DNA of 6,911 bases from an uncultured Collinsella sp. (GTDB lineage Bacteria; Actinomycetota; Coriobacteriia; Coriobacteriales; Coriobacteriaceae), in the NCBI GenBank assembly GCA_900540945.1, contig UQHQ01000053.1, positions 1-6,911 on the forward strand, given 5' to 3'. This document shows positions 1-5,486 of this stretch, piece after piece; position 1 is the stretch's first letter; each line of letters opens with the position of its first letter. The translations under genes were made by a program, and so were the position numbers. Under the pieces are notes generated by a model. It did not search any database, had not been told where the DNA came from, and worked only from the letters and a program-made list of their open reading frames with translations.

Positions 1-80
1 AGGGCACCGACCCGGTCGACTTCAGCAAGCCCGTCCAGGGCGGCGGCGACCACGTGACGTTCTACGCCCAGTGGACCAAG
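1..80 (+). repeat. Direct repeat copy 1, part of InlB-type repeat unit
   Basis: This stretch is repeated at 265-344 with a single difference (G at 56, A at 320) and a period of 264 bp, or 88 codons. It encodes the end of a repeat unit, GTDPVDFSKPVQ through FYAQWTK. The copy is cut by the window edge, so the repeat array probably continues to the left. Confidence 0.93.
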
Positions 81-773
81 GATAAGGGAACTGACGTTGA
101 CGAGAACAAGAACGTCAAGGACGTCCTCTACTTCGCCAACGGCGGTGTATTCTTCGACGGCAATGAGACGCTCCAGGGCGTTACCGACGGCGACGGCGTC
201 GCCCGCCAGCCCCTGGCCCCGACCCGCGAGGGCTACACCTTCGCCGGCTGGACCTACGACTCCAAGGGCACCGACCCGGTCGACTTCAGCAAGCCCGTCC
301 AGGGCGGCGGCGACCACGTAACGTTCTACGCCCAGTGGACCAAGAACGAGACGCCTGCTGTCCAGACCCACAAGGTCAATTTCTATGTTGCTGGTTCCAC
401 CACCACTGTTGAGGTTGAGGACGGCAAGACTGTTGCTCAGCCCAGCGATCCTTCCGTTGATGGCTTCAACTTTGTCGGCTGGTCTTCTTCCAAGGAGTCC
501 TTCAAGAAGTTTGACTTCTCTACTCCTATCACCGAGGACACCACTGTCTACGCCTTCTTCACTGCTAAGACCCCCAAGTCCGCTTCTTTGAAGAAGAATG
601 ATGGCAAGAAGCAGGTTCCTGCTGACAAGAAGGACGAGGCTAAGGCCAAGAAGAACGACGCTGCCCTTCCTACCACTGGTGACCCGACCTTTGTTGTGAC
701 CTCTGCTGCTGCCCTTACCGGCGCCGTGGCTGTCGCTGTGGGCATGTACATGACCAAGCGTCGCGAGCACTAA
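1..773 (+). CDS. LPxTG cell-wall-anchored surface protein with InlB B-type repeats, 3' end only
   Basis: The reading frame is open from the left edge (first full codon at 3) to TAA at 771-773, so the start and N-terminal domains lie outside the window. The visible part holds one partial and two full repeats of the InlB B / Listeria-Bacteroides type. Their marks are G-Y/F-x-F-x-G-W cores (REGYTFAGW, VDGFNFVGW) and VTFYAQW or TTVYAFF ends. A Lys/Asp-rich linker follows, then the sorting signal LPTTGD at 666-683, a hydrophobic stretch, and the basic tail KRREH. Such proteins are exported, cut by sortase between Thr and Gly, and linked to peptidoglycan, where they often serve as adhesins; ligand and role here are unknown. 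The first two repeats use mostly C-ending codons. From about 375 onward GTT, GCT, TCT and ACT become common, suggesting a mosaic gene. The terminator at 820-852 ends it. Confidence 0.9.
   Translation, partial: GTDPVDFSKPVQGGGDHVTFYAQWTKDKGTDVDENKNVKDVLYFANGGVFFDGNETLQGVTDGDGVARQPLAPTREGYTFAGWTYDSKGTDPVDFSKPVQGGGDHVTFYAQWTKNETPAVQTHKVNFYVAGSTTTVEVEDGKTVAQPSDPSVDGFNFVGWSSSKESFKKFDFSTPITEDTTVYAFFTAKTPKSASLKKNDGKKQVPADKKDEAKAKKNDAALPTTGDPTFVVTSAAALTGAVAVAVGMYMTKRREH
265..344 (+). repeat. Direct repeat copy 2, part of InlB-type repeat unit
   Basis: This is the second copy of the 80-base segment at 1-80, matching at 79 of 80 positions. The only change (GTG to GTA, both Val) is silent. The sequence between the copies (81-264) encodes the front of the same repeat unit, including REGYTFAGWTYD. 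The unit after 344 is strongly diverged, so near-identity is confined to the upstream array. Confidence 0.93.
666..770 (+). other. Sortase sorting signal (LPTTG, hydrophobic helix, basic tail)
   Basis: The codons at 666-680 read LPTTG, followed by Asp. About 23 mostly hydrophobic residues (Val, Ala, Gly, Leu) come next, and the protein ends in Thr-Lys-Arg-Arg-Glu-His. This three-part layout is the standard C-terminal cell wall sorting signal. A Lys-rich, low-complexity segment before it (about 580-660) is typical of wall-spanning linkers. Confidence 0.92.
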
Positions 774-819
774 TCACTTCTAGTGTTTACCTCCGGGCTT
801 ATTTAGCCCAAACCTGATA

Positions 820-852
820 GCCGCGTGGGGACCCGACCCCCACGCGGCTTTT
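820..852 (+). terminator. Intrinsic terminator of the surface protein gene
   Basis: A perfect 11-bp GC-rich stem (820-830 with 838-848) and a 7-base loop are followed by TTTT at 849-852 and more T-rich sequence. It lies 47 bases past the stop codon. A smaller 5-bp hairpin (795-799 with 805-809) sits between the stop and this terminator. Confidence 0.9.
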
Positions 853-918
853 ATGTTTTAGTTATCTTGCGTGAGTATTGTCGGCCCCTGCATTCGATTT
901 CAGATGCCCATGTCATAT

Positions 919-957
919 AAAAGAGCGCCGCTGCGATGTGTGCAGCGGCGCTCTTTT
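919..957 (-). terminator. Bidirectional intrinsic terminator, mainly for the FHA/kinase cassette
   Basis: A perfect 16-bp stem (919-934 with 942-957) with a 7-base loop begins with AAAA and ends with TTTT, so it can act on either strand. It lies 29 bases past the FHA-A stop on the minus strand. On the plus strand it would be a back-up to the terminator at 820-852. Confidence 0.88.
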
Positions 958-986
958 GCGTTGATTCTTGTTGGGCGAGCTCGGCC

Positions 987-2015
987 CTAGGCCAGCGCGC
1001 GTACGTTTGAGGAGATCTTCAGCACCAAAAACTCGGTCGAGGAGCCCAGCTTGAGCAGGTCGCCGTCGTGGATGGGAATCTGCTTGTCCTCGTCATCGGC
1101 GGTGCGCAGCGAGCGTGGCTTTTCGATAACGGTGGTTGCGCCGTTGCGTGTCACCAACACCGTTCCATTAGTGGAATGAAGGCCGCTTGCGAGCCATGTG
1201 TCGTTGGAAAACGCCACGCGCAGGTGCCGGCGGGATACATCGGGACCCACGTTGGTGATACTGTTTCTGTCGTGTGCGAACGAGCCTAAAACCGTGCGCT
1301 CGGGATCGAGGCTCAAGGGATAGATCGGCGGCAAGGCCGAGCCGTCTTTCGCAAGCCTGAGCAGCCCCAGTTTTGCAGGAGGCTCGTTGACCTTGTGGTT
1401 GGTATCCTGCACCTGGACGGCCTCGGCGGTCTCGAGTGTGCCAAAGGTCTGGGATAGTCGCGTTATGGCAAAGTCCTTGACCTCGGAGGCGGCGGCATTG
1501 GGATCGGCCAGGCATCCGCAGACCGTTAGCGCAAGGAGCTCCAAAAGCCGCCGGTCGCTTTGCTTGAGGCCCGGCGTGACGGCGATGCGGTCAAAGATAT
1601 TGCGCAGGATGGAGGCATCGAGCCCCCAGTAATCGAGCGATTTTGCCATACGCTCAAGGGTGCGGGTCGCTATGGCTTGCTGGCGAGCGTTTGGGGGCGC
1701 AGGGACTCCGAAGTGCCTTTGGCACGCGTTGGCGGCGGCGGACTTGCTGCCGCTGCCGATTTTTACAGCGGCGGCCAAGTTCTGGACGCTCTGCGAAAAA
1801 TCGGCAAACATCTCGGGGTCGATCTTGTCGGTACCCGGAACGACGTGCACTACGCGTCGCGATAGAAACGTCTTTTCGGCAATGCGAAACCGTGGGGCCG
1901 GTTTGGAGCCCATCGGCTTGTCCGAAATCAAGATGCGCGCCGCTTCGCGATTATTGATCTGCAGGTCGCACTTAAGGAAATCAAAGAGCACTTCGGAAGG
2001 TGTTTCCGCACGCAT
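987..2015 (-). CDS. FHA-domain protein (FHA-A), paralogue of the protein at 4207-5163
   Basis: A 342-residue soluble protein; no signal peptide or membrane segment is visible. Residues 1-200 form a domain I do not recognise, also present in the second FHA protein of the cassette. Residues 205-230 look like a linker, and about 235-335 are a forkhead-associated domain, which reads phosphothreonine. It has the SRRH motif (261-264), STNG (281-284) and HDGD (316-319). The usual Gly-Arg in the first phosphate-contacting loop is Gly-Ser here (244-245). The ATG at 2015 is preferred over an in-frame upstream start at 2060, because AAAGGAG (2025-2031) sits 9 bases ahead of it and the longer form would overlap the end of the kinase reading frame. 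The gene starts 35 bases after the kinase frame ends, so it is probably co-transcribed. A role as reader or substrate of the adjacent kinase is inference. Confidence 0.87.
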   Translation of the reverse strand: MRAETPSEVLFDFLKCDLQINNREAARILISDKPMGSKPAPRFRIAEKTFLSRRVVHVVPGTDKIDPEMFADFSQSVQNLAAAVKIGSGSKSAAANACQRHFGVPAPPNARQQAIATRTLERMAKSLDYWGLDASILRNIFDRIAVTPGLKQSDRRLLELLALTVCGCLADPNAAASEVKDFAITRLSQTFGTLETAEAVQVQDTNHKVNEPPAKLGLLRLAKDGSALPPIYPLSLDPERTVLGSFAHDRNSITNVGPDVSRRHLRVAFSNDTWLASGLHSTNGTVLVTRNGATTVIEKPRSLRTADDEDKQIPIHDGDLLKLGSSTEFLVLKISSNVRALA

Positions 2016-2050
2016 GATGCGAGGCTCCTTTCTGGTATCCGGTGAAGGTG

Positions 2051-2425
2051 TTAGATGCAAAAGCCGGGCAGGACATAGGTCATTTGGTCCGGTTTGTTTC
2101 CGGGCGTTGCCCAGCTAAACACGTCGCCGTCTTTTCCAACGCGGTTAAAGTACGTCGAGTCGGCGCCCTCGCTGCAGTCGGCGCTGGGGGTGCGCTCCCA
2201 GTAGCAGATCTTTTGGCCGGCGACGGTGCGGATCATCGCATCATTGGTGGTCAGACCGCTCACACTCTGCTCGCGATAGAGCTGGTACTGCTCGCCTTCT
2301 CCGCTGTAGAGGCCAGAAAGGTACTCGCAGCCTTCTGCGAACGTTTCAGGCGCTTGGTAGCCGCACAGCTCGCTCATGGACGGCAGCCAGAGCATGTCGT
2401 CGGTGGCGGTGATGCTGGAGACGTC
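2051..2425 (-). pseudogene. Frameshifted C-terminal end of the kinase sensor domain
   Basis: This 124-codon stretch continues the kinase protein in another frame. It reads DVSSITATDDMLWLPSMSEL, then GEGEQYQLY, CYWERTP and a final PGFCI. From memory these are typical of the second half of DUF6273-type domains, whose first half (GGWEQSSLREWL) ends the in-frame kinase product. Joining the frames after codon AAG at 2427-2425 gives a smooth protein of about 670 residues, so one base seems to be missing near 2425-2428. The first ATG in the fragment (2395) has no ribosome binding site. A later ATG (2377) overlaps the kinase stop as ATGA and could in principle allow coupled re-initiation. Loss of function, programmed shifting or an assembly error are all possible. 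Confidence 0.8.
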
Positions 2426-4062
2426 TTAGTGGCGCCGGTGTTGTTGGTAAGCTTTCGCACCGGGCGGATCTGATTACGGAGATCGTCGGGCAGCGTAGCC
2501 ATGCCCTTGTCCGCCAACCATTCGCGAAGCGACGATTGCTCCCAACCGCCCGTAGCGGCGCTGTCATTTACGGCGCGCATGGCGATGGGGGTACGAAACA
2601 TAAAGGTGATGCCCGCGGGGAGGCCGTCATCGGTGAGCGTGTCTGCCTTAAAGCCCACGATCTGGACTTGTGCCTTGGTGATCCCGTCGGAAAGCCTGAC
2701 GGTCTTGGTGTTCTCGTTTTCGAGCGACTGCTTGCTGTTTACCAGGTGGTAGGTTTCGGCAATCTCGAGCGCCTTTTTGTTGGAAGATGTCTCTTGTATT
2801 TTGCGGGATATCAGGGCGAGTTCTTCCCAGGTGTAATCGTCGAGTGACGGCTTAATGCCGTGCGCCAGATCGATAAGCCCCCAGCACCTCGTGGCAAGGG
2901 CAGAAGCTGCGATGCCGGCAACGCAGACGCCGCCGAGCGCGAGCGCAGCGCGACGCGAGATGACCGGGTGGCGCGTCTGAGCTTTGTCGGAGCCGGAAGC
3001 CTTTGGTTGCTGGCTAAAATCGACAGGTACGGGCAGCGGCGTGCACGGCTCAAAATCGATGTCATTAATCCAGGCATCGAGCTTGCCGACAATCGAAGAC
3101 AGCGGCGCGCGCTGGGACTGCTCGTTATGGATGCCGCTCATAATGACATCGACGAGCTTTTGGTCGCCGGGTAAGCGCGCCTCGAGCGGCTCGGGCTCGT
3201 GCTCGATCTTGTACAGGTAGGGCGACTGGTCCATATGCTCGTTTAGGCGATATGGCGTGTGACCGGCATAGAGCGTGTAGAGCACGCTGCAGAGCTCATA
3301 TGTATCGATGCTGGGCGACGTGCGAAGCGGCGCCAGCTCGGGGATGTCGTTGGAGAGCATCTCGGGCGGGGCGAACTCAGGGGTGCCGTTGCGCCAGATG
3401 CCAGTCGACATGGTAAAAGAGGGGTCCGAGCGCTTGATGCTCGAGCTGCCCAGATCGACCAGGCAAAGGTCAAAACTGCAGTGTGCAATCTGCTGGGCAA
3501 GGGGCCGGCGCGTCGTGCGAATAATGATGTTGCGCAAGGAGATATCACGGTGCACAAAAGGTACATCGAGCATTTGGGCACTCAGGAGGATCTCTCCCAG
3601 GCGTTTTCCAATCGCGGCGACGGTGTTTGCGGGAATGCGGCCGCCCTCGGCGGGGTCGGTTAGCTCTGCCACGGCATCGCGAAGGGGCAGGCCCTCAATC
3701 CACTCCATAAGGATGGCCGGTACGGAGCCGGTATAACCGTAGCCATAAGTTTTGGGAAAGCCGCCCAACGGCGAGACGGCTGCAAGATTGCGATACTCCT
3801 CGGTAAGCGTCTTGATGCCGCAAGGGGTGATGGCGGGGCCGTTTTCCTCACAACTGCCGAGGGGCCATAGCGTCTTGAACGCAAAGGTCTCGCCCTCGGT
3901 GTTGGCGACCTTGCGAAGATGGTGGGAGCCTCCGCCGACTGTCCCGCAATCCAACAGGGTGGTAAAGCGGCGAATAGTATCGGGGTCTTCGGTGGTCGCA
4001 AACATGGCATTTGGTTCAAAGGGGGACAACGCGATGATATCCATGTCCGTGTCGTACGTCAC
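2374..4062 (-). CDS. Membrane-anchored Hanks-type Ser/Thr protein kinase, truncated by a frameshift
   Basis: A 562-residue product. Residues about 35-335 are a protein kinase domain: a Gly-rich loop (40-45), Lys63 in FAFK, a Glu at 88/89, HRD at 171-173 with Asn178, DLG at 203-205 (Leu replaces Phe of DFG), APPE at 231-234, Asp253 of helix F and Arg318. All key catalytic residues are present, so activity is likely. One membrane helix follows at about 371-390 after Arg-Arg, placing the kinase in the cytoplasm and residues from 391 outside. The outer part resembles the start of a DUF6273 domain, possibly a sensor, and is broken near residue 547; the last 16 residues are out-of-frame sequence. 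GTG at 4062 is chosen as start because TAGGAT lies 8-13 bases upstream; the ATG at 4044 has no clear site. It lies between two FHA paralogues, its likely readers or substrates. Confidence 0.9.
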   Translation of the reverse strand: MTYDTDMDIIALSPFEPNAMFATTEDPDTIRRFTTLLDCGTVGGGSHHLRKVANTEGETFAFKTLWPLGSCEENGPAITPCGIKTLTEEYRNLAAVSPLGGFPKTYGYGYTGSVPAILMEWIEGLPLRDAVAELTDPAEGGRIPANTVAAIGKRLGEILLSAQMLDVPFVHRDISLRNIIIRTTRRPLAQQIAHCSFDLCLVDLGSSSIKRSDPSFTMSTGIWRNGTPEFAPPEMLSNDIPELAPLRTSPSIDTYELCSVLYTLYAGHTPYRLNEHMDQSPYLYKIEHEPEPLEARLPGDQKLVDVIMSGIHNEQSQRAPLSSIVGKLDAWINDIDFEPCTPLPVPVDFSQQPKASGSDKAQTRHPVISRRAALALGGVCVAGIAASALATRCWGLIDLAHGIKPSLDDYTWEELALISRKIQETSSNKKALEIAETYHLVNSKQSLENENTKTVRLSDGITKAQVQIVGFKADTLTDDGLPAGITFMFRTPIAMRAVNDSAATGGWEQSSLREWLADKGMATLPDDLRNQIRPVRKLTNNTGATKTSPASPPPTTCSGCRP

Positions 4063-4138
4063 GGGGCGATCCTATCGAGAAAAAAGTGCATAGCCATAAT
4101 GTTAGTGAAAAGGTAGCGCAACCGTTGCCTTAATCGAA

Positions 4139-4182
4139 AAGGTGCCGTAATTTGCAGTGGTTGATGCAAATAACGGCACCTT
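4139..4182 (-). terminator. Hairpin between FHA-B and the kinase, terminator-like on the minus strand
   Basis: A 10-bp stem (4139-4148 with 4173-4182) continues past one A-A mismatch into a 7-bp stem (4150-4156 with 4165-4171) with an 8-base loop. On the minus strand the stem is followed by TTCGATT, giving a run CCTTTTC. It begins 24 bases past the FHA-B stop and 77 bases before the kinase start. It may end the FHA-B transcript or reduce read-through. No convincing separate kinase promoter is seen: TTGCGC at 4121-4116 with TATGGC at 4098-4093 is only a weak match. Confidence 0.6.
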
Positions 4183-4206
4183 GTGCGTCGAAGATGTGTG
4201 TATGAA

Positions 4207-5163
4207 CTAGCCTGTGATGCGAATGACCAAAAAACGCGTCGTGGCGCCCAAGCAAAGCGTGTCTCCGTTGTGAATCTCAACGGGCGTGTTGGCAAAGTTG
4301 GCGGAGCGCTCGCGACGGGGCGGTTCGATAGCCTGTCGGCAGCGGTCGACGCCCGAGATCAAAAACGATCCATTGGTGGAGTCGAGGCCCTGCGCAAGCC
4401 AGCGTCCGTCCTGGAGCCAAACGCGCAGGTGCTGACGCGAGACATCGGAATCGACGTCGATGATGGCGTTCTCGTCGCCCGTCAGTGACCCGATAATGCT
4501 GCCCACTGGGTCCGTGGTAAGGGGACGCAGCGGCGGTCGTGCCGAGTTGCCCACGACGCGCAGCAGCCCCAGGCGAATGTCTCCCGTGGGGCGCGCGGTT
4601 GTCGAGAAAAACGAGGTGACGGTCGTCTCGACCGTGCCGAGTGTTGAGAGCATCTGGTCGGAAACAAAGGACTCGGTGTATTCGATGGCGCGGGAGGGGT
4701 CGCCAAGGCAGCCGGTAACGATAAAAAAGACCAGATGGATGCAGAGGCGATCTTTGATGTCACTATCGTCAGCGGTCTCGATGCGCTCGACGCCGTTTCT
4801 AAAGAGCATGCCGTCGACGCCGCAATTGGTAAGGGCATCCTGCATGTCTGGGACGCACGACTCCATATAGCGTTTAGCGACCTTGCTCAGCGATTGGGGG
4901 TCGGAGCCTCGGTTTTGCATGATGAGGTTGAGTATCTGGCGCGCACTTTGTTCAAAGGGTGCAAAAAGCAGCTCGGGAAGGTCACCGGGCTTAGCGTGAA
5001 CGATTTCGCGTGAGATAAACGACGGGACCGTCAAGCGTTCGGAGATGAGGCGTCCACCGTAACGGGCGTTGCCGGCCATGAGAATTTGCGCGGCGTTACC
5101 GTTGTTGATGCGACCGAGTGACTTAAGCCCGGCGTACAATGCACAAGATGGAGTGTCGGCCAT
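4207..5163 (-). CDS. FHA-domain protein (FHA-B), first gene of the kinase cassette
   Basis: A 318-residue soluble protein with no signal peptide or membrane helix visible. Residues 1-180 match the N-terminal domain of FHA-A in several places: INN-x-x-AA-x-IL near 19-28, SRxIVHxxPG at 51-60, GCLGDP at 151-156 and LGTVET at 175-180. Residues about 215-318 are an FHA domain with SRQH (242-245), STNG (262-265) and NGD (299-301). As in FHA-A, Gly-Ser (225-226) stands where most FHA domains have Gly-Arg. Residues 177-189 are rich in Thr/Ser and include TVETT, like the phosphorylated motif of GarA/OdhI. The ATG at 5163 follows AGGAGG, but a run of ten G lies between that core and the start, so SD spacing is unusual and length-dependent. 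A role in kinase signalling is inferred from context. Confidence 0.88.
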   Translation of the reverse strand: MADTPSCALYAGLKSLGRINNGNAAQILMAGNARYGGRLISERLTVPSFISREIVHAKPGDLPELLFAPFEQSARQILNLIMQNRGSDPQSLSKVAKRYMESCVPDMQDALTNCGVDGMLFRNGVERIETADDSDIKDRLCIHLVFFIVTGCLGDPSRAIEYTESFVSDQMLSTLGTVETTVTSFFSTTARPTGDIRLGLLRVVGNSARPPLRPLTTDPVGSIIGSLTGDENAIIDVDSDVSRQHLRVWLQDGRWLAQGLDSTNGSFLISGVDRCRQAIEPPRRERSANFANTPVEIHNGDTLCLGATTRFLVIRITG

Positions 5164-5186
5164 TTGTTTTACCCCCCCCCCTCCTC
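5164..5186 (-). promoter_or_regulatory. Ribosome binding site of FHA-B with a ten-base G tract
   Basis: On the minus strand the leader reads GAGGA, then ten G (5181-5172), then TAAAACAA and the ATG. The AGGAGG core (5185-5180) is 16 bases from the start codon, longer than usual. The G run offers alternative, closer pairing positions for the 16S rRNA tail. A change in tract length would alter this spacing without touching the reading frame. Confidence 0.65.
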
Positions 5187-5218
5187 AAAAAGTGACATTG
5201 AATACGTAAGCAATATCA

Positions 5219-5224
5219 ATTATA
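5219..5224 (-). promoter_or_regulatory. Putative -10 box for the FHA-B / kinase cassette
   Basis: The minus strand reads a perfect TATAAT about 55 bases ahead of the FHA-B start. No good -35 hexamer is seen at the usual distance (the best, TTTCGA at 5243-5238, leaves only 13 bases), so the promoter may need an activator or may be weak. The predicted leader of about 48 bases would include the G tract. Confidence 0.45.
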
Positions 5225-5381
5225 GGCGCTTTGCAGCTCGAAATGCTCGCCAGGGGGCGCGGACGGTGCAAATCGCTGCCGGAAGACAACAAATCAAAAA
5301 GCGGAGAGTGGATTAATAAGCTGGGAAAACGCGTTAGCAAGACCGTTGTGGGCAACATTTGGCATGATGTCGCTTTGGCTT

Positions 5382-5410
5382 TTGGTCACGGGGTCGTGCG
5401 GTACCATAAA
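5382..5410 (+). promoter_or_regulatory. Weak candidate promoter for mfd
   Basis: TTGGTC (5382-5387) and CATAAA (5405-5410) are separated by 17 bases, a fair but not strong match to a housekeeping promoter. Transcription would start near 5416, about 70 bases ahead of the mfd start codon and just before the hairpin at 5434-5461. Confidence 0.3.
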
Positions 5411-5433
5411 CGTTAATGAACTTTGACGAACGA

Positions 5434-5461
5434 CCCGCCGAGCTTGCCCCGGCGGGCTTTT
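5434..5461 (+). terminator. Terminator-like hairpin in front of mfd
   Basis: A perfect 7-bp all-GC stem (5434-5440 with 5450-5456), a 9-base loop, then C and TTTT (5458-5461) give an intrinsic terminator shape on the plus strand. It ends only 25 bases before the mfd ATG and 14 bases before its ribosome binding site. No plus-strand gene precedes it within the window's intergenic region, so it is either an attenuator in the mfd leader or the end of an unseen small transcript. Confidence 0.65.
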
Positions 5462-5486
5462 GGCGTTGCGATGCCGGAGGAACAGC

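Larger units (their letters stand above)
5164..5486. other. Divergent intergenic region between FHA-B and mfd
   Basis: This 323-base stretch holds no gene I can support. On the minus-strand side it contains the FHA-B leader with its G tract and a TATAAT box. On the plus-strand side it has a weak promoter-like pair, a terminator-like hairpin and the mfd ribosome binding site (GGAGG, 5476-5480). The middle (about 5231-5380) shows no tRNA, no repeats and no convincing coding frame. A small plus-strand RNA ending at the hairpin cannot be excluded. Confidence 0.6.

Noticed and set aside
2001..2060. An upstream start for FHA-A at 2060
   Set aside because: It would overlap the end of the kinase sensor frame and lacks a good ribosome binding site, whereas the ATG at 2015 has AAAGGAG at ideal spacing.
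1387..2473. Several plus-strand frames opposite FHA-A and the kinase sensor end
   Set aside because: They lack ribosome binding sites and protein-like motifs, and lie opposite clearly coding sequence with FHA motifs.
5231..5416. A 61-codon plus-strand frame ahead of mfd, starting with TTG
   Set aside because: It has no ribosome binding site, no recognisable motif and no in-frame upstream extension. It lies where the minus-strand promoter and mfd leader are expected.
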